Positions 39,381-51,979 are shown, counted from the first letter of the stretch. The stretch is 64,000 bases of DNA from Strongylocentrotus droebachiensis (GCA_035222895.1 JAVYIG010000403.1:62001-126000); one strand, 5' to 3'. A program made the numbers and translations. The notes: generated from the sequence alone by a model not told the origin.

Positions 39381-39814
39381 TTTCTGTTTGATTTTCTTTA
39401 TTGTTAAGCCACTTGTCAAAACAGACCGCTAAAATATATTTTGATATTATCATGATTCCAAAAGAAGAATTTGATAAATATTTTTAAATTATTTTAATAT
39501 CTTAAATTTTATTTCAGTCTGTAAATTTTGTCGAACGTATGTTATTGCACAATAGTACTTAACCATCACAGGGAGGTATTACGAGAATAGTTTCTCAGTT
39601 TGTAAAGTCCCTTCGATATTTAAAGCGCGTCGCCCAGAAACATATCTTTTACGATATCGTTATGTAAAGTGACAAGAAATGCACAAATATGATTCTCGTT
39701 ATTCACAATGTGACGGAAATGCGGTAATACACAAATTGCACTCCTATCATAGTGTTGATAAAGGTAAGGGTGGCAGCACATTTGAGTGTTCAAAGTTCAG
39801 AAATGTCCTTTTGC

Positions 39815-40779
39815 TCATCTGAATAAATATGACGGAACTGCATTTGATGGTCTCCCTTCCCATGAGTGTGAAATCCTTAGGGTAGGTCGCCTGAGAGAGG
39901 ACATACTGGCGATGGAAGGCTCGTGTGAAACCCTCCTGGATTGGACACTGCAGTTGGAAGGAAGGACACGGATTGATTTCAGCGTCGAGCCCCTGGTTGG
40001 ACTCAATGACCGCACCCTGGAGTAGCTGCTGTTTGGCTTGGAGCTTAAAGGCGACACCTTTTCGGACAGTGTGGTGGTGGCGACCGTGGACGGTTCTTCT
40101 ACTATGCGTTCAGACGGGGAAGGGGTGCGAGACAGGGAAGTTGTCTCAGGAACGGACGGGAGTTTGAGCCAGGCTGGGGTGCCTTTGCCACGGGCAAGTC
40201 TTGGGGATCCGGAGGCTGTCTGGTTGTGGAAATGTGTGTTCCTGTGGAGTTTGTTGGGACCCCCACCATACACGCAACGACGTGCTGATGGCAATGAATA
40301 CCTTCTCCTGATTGGTGCATGTTTCATCTCCTCCTCCATCTCTGCTTCCTCTTTTATCTCACCCTCTGAATCTTCTGACAACCTATGAAGTCGTTTGCTA
40401 ACCTGGAAAACCATGCTGTTTGCATGTTGTGCGTATTCCGTCGGAAGCGGGTATGTCTCGTATTTCGAAGCCACCGACAGTTTTGTGGGTTTGAGCCATT
40501 CTCTCCTTGGACAATTCATGTTAGAGTTCTCGATCACCTCCTTCAGTGTCTTGTGACCTGAAGCCTCACGATGCTGCCTGGCGTTCAGCTTCCTCTGTGC
40601 CACCGGTGATAGTAGCAGGAGCTCGGGAGTGGAACAGCGCCCACTTTCGATGGCGAAATCGAATGCTGTGCAGTGGGACGTTGACTCACGAATGTTGACA
40701 TCTGCACGACCTTCTTGTACAAGGGCTCGACAGATTGCAGTGTTTCCTGCACGAGCAGCCTCCATCAATGGTGTGACAC
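39815..40779 (-). CDS. Ankyrin gene A, last exon
   Basis: 965 nt; acceptor TTCCTGTGCAG|GT. Encodes the last ankyrin repeat and the whole disordered tail; stop at 39815-39817. Confidence 0.9.
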
Positions 40780-41927
40780 CTGCACAGGAAATAAAAACAG
40801 AAGAGTTGTGGTTAATATCCCAGGTTCTTCATGTTCATTAAGTCAACAAGATAACCCTAAAGAATCATGGTCAGATTAAATTCCCATCAACGATCGAGTA
40901 AGATTTGACGATGAATTTTTTGTCCAAGCTTAAACTACTAATTCGTCAAAGTGAAATCTTTGGATATCATCTATCCGGTTGATATTTGGACTTTGCACGA
41001 ACCATGCATGATCTTTGCAACTCGGTGTCCTTGCACACAAGTATGTTTGCCTAAAAAACTATTGTGCTTTCAAGTTCGTAGTGTAAACATTAATTCAGGA
41101 AGCAATCTTGAATAATGGAATTTTCAAGGCAGTGTTGTTTGTTCCGATTGACCGAATTTGGTAAAAGTAACCCTACTATATAGAAAGAAATTCACGAAGT
41201 TGAAATCTGACATGGGTGTGACAGACTTAATTATTGGGCGATTGAATTTCAGTGATTCATCCGAACATTAGCATCAGCAATTACTACAGACAATATGCCC
41301 AAGTTATAATGTATACATTACTTTTCCATGTTTACTAAGTTGCAGGTATTTTTCCTTCCTAACAAAGATTCAAACAAAAAGGATAATATAGAGAATATAA
41401 TTAAGCTTACCTTGGTCGTTAATTTCGTCAACTCGTAGTCCAAATCTCTTGAAGATGGTGACGAGTGCAGTGACGACCTCCGGATGTCCAGCTCGGCAAG
41501 CGTGCATGAGAGGTGTGTTCCCATCGACGTCAGCCAGGTTGGGGTCGATTTCGCTGTTCTCGGCGAGCAACCTGGCCATTCCAACGTCCCCGCAACCGCA
41601 TGCGATGGCAAGAGCCGTCATCCCATTCTTATCAGCAACGTTGACGTCGACGTTCTTGGCGAGGAGGAGCTTGGCCAGGTCACGTCGGGCGGTGGTGGAA
41701 GGCTCGCTCGATGCACACACCTTCATAAGCGGCGTGCGGCAATCCATCTCGGCGTCACGGTAGTTGAAGTCGACGCAGGGCATTTTGATGGCTGAACGAA
41801 TACGTGAGAAGCTATTCGACTTCAATGCTGTCATCAGGTTCTGGGTTGGGTCCATGATGATATCGCGAAGGGATGTTGTCTTGGATAGTGAAGTTGGAGC
41901 ACCACTGCAATTTGGCAGAGAGCGCAT
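39815..41927 (-). CDS. Ankyrin-repeat protein A (ANKRD33/ANKRD34-like)
   Basis: Coding exons 41927-41411 and 40779-39815 (phase 1) give 493 residues. Residues about 64-205 hold four ankyrin repeats: CRTPLMKVC...LAKLLLAKNVDVN, DKNGMTALAIAC, DVDGNTPLMHACRAGHPEVV and GVTPLMEAARAGNTAICRAL; the third/fourth pair is split by the intron. Residues 206-493 are Ser/Arg/Pro-rich and likely disordered, with an acidic stretch (GEIKEEAEMEEE), RRRYSLPSARR and several SPS/TPS sites, ending SYLFR. The layout (short N-terminus, few repeats, long Ser-rich tail) recalls vertebrate ANKRD33/33B and ANKRD34 proteins; which one is uncertain. Such proteins act as soluble scaffolds. Start: the first ATG after an in-frame TGA in the same exon. 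Expressed from a TATA-like promoter near 42.53 kb through a non-coding exon. Antisense open frames are shadows. Confidence 0.88.
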
Positions 41928-42033
41928 GCTACGATTGACGATCACAGGTGCCGTCTGCTTTCAGATATCAAGACAATAGTTGATAAGCTACAGGGTCCAA
42001 AGTAGATTCTGATGATGAAATTTTGCAGACTAC
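41411..42033 (-). CDS. Ankyrin gene A, first coding exon (CDS 41411-41927)
   Basis: Acceptor AAAACAG|GTAGTC at 42033, 106 nt of 5' UTR, then 172 codons and donor CAAG|GTAAGC. Encodes ankyrin repeats 1-3. GTG at 41945 extends the open frame but ATG at 41927 is the first methionine. Confidence 0.85.
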
Positions 42034-42328
42034 CTGTTTTTGGAAAACAAAGAAAGAAATAAAGATTGATTAGTTAATGATTATACATACACAGCTATCA
42101 ATAATCTTGAGTGGAAATATACAGTAAAAAAGTGATAAGCAACCAAAACTCAAAAGGTAAATATTTGAAGTTCACATACAGTTCAATATCTGAAGTGAAT
42201 ACTAAAAATGCTGAACTTGCATCAATCAGTAAAGAGTAAAGATAATAAATATAAAACACATAATGACAAGCAATTTAGAATAAAGAAACAGATGTATACT
42301 ATTCGGTAAAAACATAAAGTATACTTAC

Positions 42329-42510
42329 AATTGAGTCAGCAATATGGATACAAATTCAGCAAAAAGTCAGGAAAACTTGAAGTATGTAGTTTGGTAAAGA
42401 CAGTTGTATAAAATCCTTCGAGTCTTGAGATATATCAAACAAAATTATTTTATCCTTAGTCAGAGCAGTTTCTGGTAGGTCTGCTGCTACTGAAAGTAAG
42501 CGAAGTTCTG
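42329..42510 (-). other. Ankyrin gene A, putative 5' non-coding exon
   Basis: Ends with donor ATT|GTAAGTATAC at 42329. The 5' edge is estimated from a TATA-like box 25-30 bp upstream. The same donor is conserved in unit B. Confidence 0.45.
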
Positions 42511-42532
42511 ACTCAACTACGCTCGTGCCAGT

Positions 42533-42540
42533 GTATTTAT
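42533..42540 (-). promoter_or_regulatory. TATA-like box of ankyrin gene A
   Basis: Minus strand ATAAATAC, with GTTGAGTCAGAACTT about 25 bp downstream as a possible initiation site. Conserved in unit B at 48003-48010. Confidence 0.45.
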
Positions 42541-42749
42541 TGCATCGCGCCTGCGAATTACTCAGAATTGACTGGCTTTGTATTCATACTGGGAACCTTT
42601 CGATATTGTACGTGCTAAGGTGTGTGTGTGCGAGTTATTGTGGTGAGTGGATGTGTGTTTGTGTATCATTCGTCATGAGTGAGTGTCGGTGAATGGAGGC
42701 AAGCCAAACTCTGACGTCAAAAGTTTCGCGTTGCTCAGTGGCTGGTCTT

Positions 42750-43072
42750 TGAATAAAATCGACCCTTGCTAGTACCGTTTGGAATATATATATCACAGCT
42801 ACATATTCTGAGATTTTCATGGTCGCAGCTACCATCGTATGGTCGTAGGCGCTATTTGAAATTTATCAACATTTACCGGGAGCACCGGTAAATTTTTATA
42901 TTCAATTTTTCTCGAAAGCAGAAGTGTTTTAGGGGCTAAATTTTTTAGTGCTTATAATACATCCATAGGGGCATCCAGATATATCAAAATTGTAAAGAAT
43001 CACTATCCAGCCAATCATCAACATTTACCAAAACTTTGTAATACCTTTAATCCTTTAAAAGTGCAGGTAGTC
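42750..43072. other. Spacer between duplication units
   Basis: Not shared with the right flank of unit B. Contains the short inverted repeat ATTTACCGGGAGCACCGGTA (42870 region). No gene seen. Confidence 0.5.
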
Positions 43073-43324
43073 TGTATTGTTTGAGATGACTAATCTGTAC
43101 AACCTAACGTAACATAACATACATAAGTTAATTAAAGAGCTTTTCAGAATGTGTCTTGAGTACGTGGGAATGAAGAGACGAGTCGCTTAGACATAGTATT
43201 TTGATATGATTATAACTATAAGAAACCAGAAATGAAAAGGAAAAAATGGGTATCATAAATTTGGATTAGTATGATGTACTAATGAGAAAGGGAGGGGTTG
43301 TATGATTGGGAGAGAAAAGAGGAA

Positions 43325-43435
43325 TGTGGATGAAAGATAGAGTGAGAAATTCAGTCAGGGGAGAAAGAGAGAAAGATAGAGTGAGAGAGAAAGAGAGAAA
43401 GAGGTAGAGAGAGAGGGGGTCGTAGAAGGTATATG
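43325..43435. repeat. GA-rich microsatellite
   Basis: Expanded GAGA/AAAG tract relative to the shorter version at 37358-37385 in unit A. Confidence 0.85.
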
Positions 43436-44140
43436 TATATATATATATTTCATTTTGCTTCTGAAACGATCTTAGTTGATGATTTGCCTACACAAGCCTA
43501 ACTTGGAGTTGTCAGCATAACTTGGAATTGTCAGGACTATATTTACCATTCACATAATGTGAAATAGCGCCCTCTCATAGCAGACCAACTTTAATGTGAA
43601 CAAGTGGGGAGGCGGGGATCCATCCATTAATTAATCAATATCTCTTTGATAGGCCTATAGTAAAGCCTACTATAGTACACCTCTCATCAAACTTTTATTC
43701 AATATGATTTTGGTAGAATTAATCTTTGTTACTCTCCAGTAATCATTACCAAATGCAATTTATGATAATATTGTTCAGGTTTATCCCTATTGGACATTGA
43801 ATTAAAAAATGTATTTCACTTGTAATGTAATCTGGGCCCCCTTCTTAAAAAGAATTGAGATTGATCCAAATCAATCGCAGGTCCTTTAATCAATCGCAAG
43901 TTCGCAATCCCATATCTCTTATGTACATGGTTGCGATTAATATCTACCCTTTATAAGTCGGGGCTTGGTCATCTTCAATTGTAATAAAGTTTGTTGCTGG
44001 GTTTATATGCCTTTGAGAATGACCCACCTCCCTTTTCCCCTTTTTATTTTACCTCTATCTCTCTCTTTCTCTCTCATTCTGTCTTGTTATTCTTTTGCTC
44101 TCCTAATTTATTATCTAGTTCTCTTTCTATTCTTTTTGTT

Positions 44141-44142
<2 letters not shown>

Positions 44143-44172
<30 letters not shown>
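44143..44172. repeat. CT microsatellite
   Basis: (CT)n in unit B, in a region where unit A is only CT-rich. Confidence 0.9.
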
Positions 44173-44177
<5 letters not shown>

Positions 44178-45265
44178 TTTTTTTTACCATTGCACTATAT
44201 TTCTTGTACCGTTTTACTTGTTCTCGGTTCCCTCTTTTTTTTCTTCTTCATTTCACTCATGTTCTCTTTTGTTGAGTTCAAGCTTTTGGAGATTATCATG
44301 TAAGAATACAGTGTACTAGTCAGTCACTCAGTCACTCAGTCAATCAATCAATCAATCAATCTTTCATTAATGCAATCAATCGATATATCAAAACAATCAA
44401 TCATTCACCCAAATACTCACATACATTTTCAAACATCCACATCAGACCGACATTGGAACATTAATTTGTGACCATCACGCTTCACATTCATCTTCAAAAC
44501 TCCAAATGAATAATATCAGAAACCTGAAATTTCAGTTTGTAAGCGATATAAATATATATTCTTCTTTTCTCAATAATTTACACAATAACAATGTATATCA
44601 TTTGGTGCACAGCATTGCCGTTTAGTGAAATAAGCACGTTATATCAACAAAGGCGGTATAAATATGAATAATTATGATTTAGCAGTGAGACAAATATATT
44701 AATGTTTGTGCGTGGCATTTTATATCAATAGAGTACAGATTATTTGGATTTTAAGCAACAACTTCAAATATCAATTTGTAAAGTTACATTTTTCTTCGAT
44801 TATTTGATTTGTTTTTTATTTGATTTATTTATTTCTGTTTGATTTTCTTTATTGTTAAGCCACTTGTCAAAACAGACCGCTAAAATCTACTTTGATATTA
44901 TCATGATTCCAAAAGAAGAATTTGATAAATAGTTAAAAATTATTTTAATATCTTAAATTTTATTTCAGTCTGTAAATTTTGTCGAACATATGTTATTGCA
45001 CAATAGTACTTAACCATCACAGGGAGGTATTACGAGAATAGTTTCTCAGTTTGTAAAGTCCCTTCGATACTTAAAGCGCGTCGCCCAGAAACATATCTTT
45101 TACGATATCGTTATGTAAAGCGACAAGAAATACACAAATATGATTCTCGTTATTCACAATGTGACGGAAATGCGGTAATACACAAATTGCACTCATATTA
45201 TAGTGTTGATAAAGGTAAGGGTGGCAGCACATTTGAGTGTTCAAAGTTCAGAAATGTCCTTTTGC

Positions 45266-46230
45266 TCATCTGAATAAATATGACGGAACTGCATTTGATG
45301 GTCTCCCTTCCCATGAGTGTGAAATCCTTAGGGTAGGTCGCCTGAGAGAGGACATACTGGCGATGGAAGGCTCGTGTGAAACCCTCCTGGATTGGACACT
45401 GCAGTTGGAAGGAAGGACACGGATTGATTTGAGCGTCGAGCCCCTGGTTGGACTCAATGATCGCACCCTGGAGTAGCTGCTGTTTGGCTTGGAGCTTAAA
45501 GGCGACACCTTTTCGGACAGTGTGGTGGTGGCGACCGTGGACGGTTCTTCTACTATGCGTTCAGACGGGGAAGGGGTGCGAGACAGGGAAGTTGTCTCAG
45601 GAACGGACGGGAGTTTGAGCCAGGCTGGGGTGCCTTTGCCACGGGCAAGTCTTGGGGATCCGGAGGCTGTCTGGTTGTGGAAAGGTGTGTTCCTGTGGAG
45701 TTTGTTGGGACCCCCACCATACACGCAACGACGTGCTGATGGCAATGAATACCTTCTCCTGATTGGTGCTTGTTTCCTCTCCTCCTCCATCTCTGCTTCC
45801 TCCTTTATCTCACCCTCTGAATCTTCTGACAACCTATGAAGTCGTTTGCTAACCTGGAAAACCATGCTGTTTGCATGTTGTGCGTATTCCGTCGGAAGCG
45901 GGTATGACTCGTATTTCGAAGCCACCGACAGTTTTGTGGGTTTGAGCCATTCGCTCCTTGGACAATGCATGTTAGAGTTCTCGATCACCTCCTTCAGAGT
46001 CTTGTGACCTGAAGCCTCACGATGCTGCCTGGCGTTCAGCTTCCTCTGCGCCACGGGTGAGAGTAGCAGGAGCTCGGGAGTGGAACAGCGCCCACTTTCG
46101 ACGGCGAAATCGAATGCTGTGCAGTGGGACGTTGACTCACGAATGTTGACATCTGCACGACCTTCTTGTACAAGGGCTCGACAGATTGCAGTGTTTCCTG
46201 AACGAGCAGCCTCCATCAGTGGTGTGACAC
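45266..46230 (-). CDS. Ankyrin gene B, last exon
   Basis: 965 nt, acceptor TTCCTGTGCAG|GT, same boundaries as in gene A. Confidence 0.9.
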
Positions 46231-47407
46231 CTGCACAGGAAATAAAAACAGAAGCGTTGTGGTTAATTCCCAGGTTCTTCATGTTCATTAAAATCAACAA
46301 GATAACTCCAAAGATTTTTTTTTTAAACTGTATCATTTCCAACTAACAAGAATCAGGGTCAGATTAAATTCCCGTCAACGATCGAGTAAGATTTGACGAT
46401 GAACTTTTCGAGCAAGCTTAAACTACTAATTCGTCAAAGTGAAATCTTTGGATATCATCCATCCGGTTGATATTTGGACTTTACACGAACCAGGCATGAT
46501 CTTTGCAACTCAGTGTCCTTCCACACACATGCATATTTGCCTAAAAACTATTGTGCTTTCAAGTCCGTAGTGTAAACATTAGTTCAGGAAGCAATCTTGA
46601 TAATGGAATTTTCAAGGCAGTGTTGTTTGTTCCGATTGACCGAATTTGGTAAAAGTAACCCTACTATATAGAAAGAAATTCACGAAGTTGAAATCTGACA
46701 TGGGTGTGACAGACTTAATTATTGGGCGATTGAATTTCAGTGATTCATCCGAACTTGAGAATCAGCAATTATACAGTATGCCCAAGTTCTAATGTACATT
46801 ACTTTTCTATGTTTACTAAGTTGTAGGTATTTTCCTTCCTAACAAAGATTCAAACAAAAAGAATAATATAGAGAATATAATTAAGCTTACCTTGGTCGTT
46901 AGTTTCGTCAACTCGTAGTCCAAATCTCTTGAAGATGGTGACGAGTGCAGTGACGACCTCTGGATGTCCAGCTCGGCAAGCGTGCATAAGAGGTGTGTTC
47001 CCATCGACGTCAGCCAGGTTGGGGTCGATTTCGCTGGTCTCGGCGAGCAACCTGGCCATTCCGACGTCCCCGCAACCGCAGGCGATGGCAAGAGCCGTCA
47101 TTCCATTCTTATCAGCAACATTGACGTCGACGTTCTTGGCGAGGAGGAGCTTGGCCAGGTCACGTCGGGCGGTGGCGGAAGGCTCGCTCGATGCACACAC
47201 CTTCATAAGCGGCGTGCGGCAATCCATCTCGGCGTCACGGTAGTTGAAGTCGACGCAGGGCATTTTGATGGCTGAACGAATACGTGAGAAGCTATTCGAC
47301 TTCAATGCTGTCATCAGGTTCTGGGTTGGGTCCATGATGATATCGCGAAGGGATGTTGTCTTGGATAGTGAAGTTGGAGCACCACTGCAATTTGGCAGAG
47401 AGCGCAT
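45266..47407 (-). CDS. Ankyrin-repeat protein B (ANKRD33/ANKRD34-like)
   Basis: Coding exons 47407-46891 and 46230-45266, same lengths, phases and start as gene A, 493 residues. By eye there are about 11 replacements against A, for example STTARRD to SATARRD, AENSEID to AETSEID, EINDQ to ETNDQ, ARAGNT to ARSGNT, FDFAIES to FDFAVES, CPRREW to CPRSEW, EEEMKHAP to EEERKQAP and RNTHFH to RNTPFH. Most fall in or near the repeats' loops or the tail. No stop or frameshift, so both copies appear usable. The open frame extends beyond the acceptor to 46342, but conservation of the AG and the intron with A shows that the extra 37 codons are intronic. Function as for A; promoter and 5' exon are duplicated too. 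Confidence 0.88.
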
Positions 47408-47513
47408 GCTACGATTGACGATCACAGGTGTCGTCTGCTTTCAGATATCAAGGCGATAGTTGATAAGCTATTGGGTCCAAAGTCAATTCTGATGATGAAA
47501 TTTTGCAGACTAC
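46891..47513 (-). CDS. Ankyrin gene B, first coding exon (CDS 46891-47407)
   Basis: Acceptor AAAACAG|GTAGTC at 47513, donor CAAG|GTAAGC at 46891. 172 complete codons, ankyrin repeats 1-3. Confidence 0.85.
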
Positions 47514-47800
47514 CTGTTTTTGGAAAACAAAGAAAGAAATAAAGATTGATTAGTTAATGATTATACATACACAGCTATCAATAATCTTGAGTGGAAATAT
47601 ACAGTAAAAAAGTGATAAGCAACCAAAACTCAAAAGGTAAATATTTGAAGTTCACATACAGTTCAATATCTGAAGTGAATACCAAAAATGCTGAACTTGC
47701 ATCAATCAGTAAAGAATAAAGGTAATAAATATAAAACGCATAATGACAATCAATTTAGAAAAAAAGAAACAGATATATATACAACATCAAGTATACTTAC

Positions 47801-47985
47801 AATTGAGTCAGCAATATGTATACAAATTCAGCAAAATGTCAAGAAAATTTAAGTATGTAGTCTGGTGAAGACTTGGTATAATATCCTTCGAGTCTTGTGA
47901 TATATCAAACAAAATTATTTTATCCTAAGTCAGAGCAGTTTTCAGTTGGTCTGTTGCTACTGAAAGTAAGCGAAGTTCTGACTCA
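47801..47985 (-). other. Ankyrin gene B, putative 5' non-coding exon
   Basis: Donor ATT|GTAAGTATAC at 47801; 5' edge estimated from the TATA-like box. Confidence 0.45.
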
Positions 47986-48002
47986 ACTATGCTCGTGCCA
48001 GT

Positions 48003-48010
48003 GTATTTAT
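48003..48010 (-). promoter_or_regulatory. TATA-like box of ankyrin gene B
   Basis: Minus strand ATAAATAC, in the same context as in unit A; the neighbouring bases CGCAGGCGCG are also kept. Confidence 0.45.
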
Positions 48011-48213
48011 TGTACCGCGCCTGCGAATTACTCAGAATTGGCTGGCTTTGTATTCATACAGAGAACCGTTCGATATTGTACGTGCTAAGGTGTGTGTGTG
48101 CGAGTCATTGTGTTGAGTGTATGTGTGTTTGTGTATCATTCGTCATGAGTGAGTGTCGGTGAATGGGAGCACGCCAAACTCTGACGTCAAAAGTTTCGCG
48201 TTGCTCAGTGGCT

Positions 48214-51200
48214 GGTCACGAGACCAACCAAACGAGAGTAAACAAAAAGCAGTGTGTCGTCTGCTATCTACCAACGATTTCGAGATTTTTCAGGCAACGC
48301 CGTTCCTTCATGGTACTTCAGAATGCAATGTGCAGTACGCCAATAAACCGAAAGTGCATGGCTGAGAATGAATTCAGACAAGTTTGATTTACTATCTGCT
48401 AAATACTCGTGTCAACCGAGGAAACGCTACTATACAAGAGGGCGAAATATTGTTTGACTTGATTGCTAATGTTACGCCGAATACCACAGCTCAGTAATGA
48501 TGACGTAATGTACGTGATGATGAAATTCACAACAATTTGGCACAATGCCATAACAGGTGTTACCCAAATTTTTTCGTTCGCCTTCAGCATTTTCAAATCC
48601 GTTAAATATGAATGATAATAGGCTTATAATTCCCCCTCACCATCTCCTCTTTTCTCTCTCCATCTCTATCATTCATGTATCACCCTTCAGACATATTTGA
48701 ACTCTATCTATCTATTATTGACTTTAATCTTATGGATAATGATCATTGACCTCCTCTCTCTATCTCTCTCTCTCTCTCTCTCTTCCTTTTCGATTCATTC
48801 TTGGATATTACTTGAAAACAGAAGTACAATTACCATATTTCATACACTTTTTTTTCTCTCTCTCTCTCTCTCTCTCTCTTTGTCTCCCACTCTCTCCTAT
48901 CTTCTTTCCTCTATACCACAATACATGTGTACTCATATTTTTTGTTCACTGCCTCTCACCTCTCGTTTCGAGATAAATTGAAGACATGACACATGACCAT
49001 CGATCACCGCGTTTTAGTGACAAAACTCTATATTTGATTGTATATTGTAATTCAATACCATCTAACAGGGTAAAGGTGCCATAAAAAACATTTTAGACAA
49101 ATAAAGCCTCCCAGACGCTGAAGGTTACATAGTGAAAATAATATTTAAATAATAATCTGAAATGCGTTTCTTCGGCCCTTGTGTGAAGACCTATAATGTA
49201 CAACCATATTTCATCAATAATTGTTGTTTATTTCTTTACAATTCCTATATTTACTTCTGTTAAGAAATGTAATGCTTCATAACATGTTTACCTTGAATAC
49301 GATTCATTACCCTGATAAAAAAAAAACATTATCTGCTAAAAAATGTGCACCATTATTCATAATTATCCCCCATCTAACAAGATAGCATCAAAAGAAATTG
49401 TAATTACGGAAAACAGCTCAACACGTATCCGGCAAGCGTGTCATAGTCTTGCATCATGATATGTCATGCAACTGATTACCTCGTGACAGTAATAAACAAA
49501 ACGCCCGAAACGCTTTTCACGAAAATAGATTATGTAATAAGAAAGCGTAATATCGACCATTAACACCTTCGTGTACATGTTCCCATCTTACACGTGTCTT
49601 ATTCTCTTTTTGATACCATGCCAAGATACTTTTTTTCCAGCACTGTTCAGAGAAAGATATACATTCCAACTCCCTGATACTATATAGGTTTTGCTGTTTA
49701 AAAATGACAGTTAATTATCGATCCGATGCTTTGAATGTGAGCACCCCAAACTGTTCTCCACGTTTGGTCACGCCTGATGAATGGAATGAAGAGAAACATG
49801 TGGTTTTAGTTTACCCAGTAACTGTACACAGTTACACAACCACGTTGTAAATTTAGCACGAGACAAAGAATGCTTTTAAAATCAATGATTGGAGGTTTTT
49901 AGCTATTTACATCGCTTTGTTGCCTTTTATGCTATCTTTCGTGCAAATATATCTGGACTTTTGCCAGTTTAAATGCGTACAACGAAACGCCTTCATTTTG
50001 ATATATGAAGTGTAGAATGTTTACTTTTCCCCTCAAAATCGAGAGAAACAATGGAAGCAGACAGTAGGTTACCTGTATTTTTTCATCTTAAAAACCTGAA
50101 TCTTTTCATATCTTTACATAATTATTGTAATCAATCATGTTTTTTCCTTTCTCTTAATGATGGTGATTAAGACCCCATGATGGCGGCCATAAAAAAGATA
50201 TGATAACCGTTGAAGTGTTTGTCTACTGGTTTGTTGCTCCACATGACACGTAACACGTGACACATTTTGGACAACATCAGCAACAGCTATTAATAAAATA
50301 TTGTGAAGCAATATATGAGGATCATTAGCCAAGCTCAGCAGAACAAACATATAATTGTATACCTGATGCTAATTACCTTGATAACATGGTCGAAATACGG
50401 TATATATATATAAATCCTTAAATATTTACCAGATATCTCTTTGAATATACTTTGGATCCAGCAATAGCGGAGTAATTGATGTTGGATTATCGATTTCGAA
50501 GAGAGGCACGTGCAGAAATGGTTCATAAAGAGTTTAATATTCGACCTCTTTGACCCTTTACGTGCAATAAACAAACTTTGACTGACTGGAAGAGGCATCC
50601 TTCTTCAAACTATTTTCTTTGGTATAGGCTTGGAACATTGCCAAAAATATGAGAACACGCTAGAATCGGCTAGATGTTCATTGTATTTACAATCAGAGAT
50701 ATGCCTCTCTTTGGTATTATTGAAACGCTGATAATAATGTTTGTAAATAAAAAAATTCTTCCTTTACAAAGATAAGCAGCCGCACAACTTCTCACCAAAC
50801 CCTCCCAGGTATACGGGTCACAAGGTATTATCTTCAGTCGTCGAATCATGTGTAAGGAGTTGCATCAGACAGAAAATAATTATAGTGGTACTGTGGTATA
50901 CATTTTGCATTGCATACAAAGCCCAAATTAAAGAAAACACATCAATATAATATCCTGAATTATTGACATAGGCATGTACATTGATTCTTGGTGACCTAAT
51001 CATTAACAAAGGCCATACCCACACCCGTCTCGATCGTAGTAAATGCATAATTCATTGATTTTATTCTATCATTGTCGACAGATCACTTATTCACGAAACG
51101 CGGAATGGCAAATACCATGCAGGTCGTTTCTTAAACTGTATTTTATGGTTTCATAATCTATTGCTAATGGGACTATTTGTTGGTAGTCATAGTAACAAGC

Positions 51201-51326
51201 TTGTGCGTTTCTTTAAATAATTGAATTTGCATTTTCTTGAAAATTTGAAAAAACAAGCGCTAGAAATCATACAAATGAATGTAGAAATTGGGATGCTGTT
51301 TTTATAGATAAAATTTACCATTTTAC
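48214..51326. other. Intergenic, no gene recognised
   Basis: Contains two CT microsatellites (48758-48783 and 48856-48880). The open frames (up to 102 codons) have no family features or splice context. Otherwise AT-rich. Confidence 0.5.
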
Positions 51327-51330
51327 TTAA

Positions 51331-51712
51331 AGATAAACTTGAGTTCTGGTAATGCGATTGCATTGTGAAAGAAAAGGTGTGGAATGGATCAGACAAGTTG
51401 ATCATATAGCATGTAAGTAATGGTGTGTAATGCAAGGTTCTGGAGTCATCAAAATCATCATAAATTTGGCAGAGTTTTGGTAAAGTACCAATCAATTACA
51501 CAGAAAGATGTATATGGGACAACACACATGGTGTCGGGGCTAGTACTACCCCGATTTCCTTATCTTTCTATGCTCATTACTCAACCAGTATACATTTTCT
51601 TCCAAAATTGTTTGGCACATGACATTTATTTGTAATCTTGATCATTCAGTGTAAGTTTCGTTAGATACTGTGAGAATTCATTTTCTTTTTTTACCAGAAC
51701 TCAAGTTTATCT
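51331..51712. mobile_element. TTAA-flanked MITE, copy 1
   Basis: Inverted ends AGATAAACTTGAGTTCTGGT (left) and, in reverse complement, AGATAAACTTGAGTTCTGGT (right), with TTAA outside both. Inside is a 190-bp block shared with 53641-54038 (GCATTGTGAAAGAAA, GCAAGGTTCTGGA, AAAGATGTATATGGGAC). TTAA targets suggest Kolobok or piggyBac-type mobilisation. Confidence 0.8.
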
Positions 51713-51799
51713 TTAAAATGAGGATAAATTGCACTAAATATCTAGAAGCTAGAAATTTCCTTTTCCTTTCTAAAATCGTTTTATAGCCCTGCTTGGAAC

Positions 51800-51875
51800 A
51801 ATCAACATCATCATCATCACCATCATCAGCATCAACAACAATAATACCCATATCAACAGCAACAACAACAATAAT
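51800..51875. repeat. CAT/CAA trinucleotide tract
   Basis: Imperfect CATCAT and CAACAA repeats; explains the Met/Leu-rich minus-strand frame. Confidence 0.8.
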
Positions 51876-51979
51876 CCACTGTATAAAAAAGGCAAATCAA
51901 GAGTAAATAATTGATATGAAATCACATTGCTTCGAATGGTACATGTACATGTAATAACAAACGGCCACCACATTCACCT

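Larger units (their letters stand above)
36763..42748. repeat. Segmental duplication, unit A
   Basis: About 6.0 kb, aligned throughout with 43073-48213. It starts at GAGATGACTAATCTGTACAA and ends after GTCAAAAGTTTCGCGTTGCT. It contains the ankyrin gene, promoter, 5' non-coding exon and 3' flank. Two insertions (about 36975-37262 and 37995-38619) are missing from unit B and account for most of the length difference. Confidence 0.9.
43073..48213. repeat. Segmental duplication, unit B
   Basis: Direct tandem copy of unit A, about 5.1 kb, without the two unit-A insertions. Non-coding portions such as the 3' flank (44450-45240) remain close to unit A with scattered substitutions and short indels, consistent with a recent duplication or gene conversion. 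Confidence 0.9.

Noticed and set aside
39786-40388. Plus-strand open frames of 79-116 codons over the ankyrin exons, also repeated at 45237-45839 and 41449-41795
   Set aside because: They are antisense to the conserved ankyrin coding exons; their duplication follows from the segmental duplication.
45266-46342. Longer 358-codon version of the ankyrin B last exon
   Set aside because: The extra N-terminal codons lie in the intron; the acceptor and intron match gene A, where the frame does not extend.
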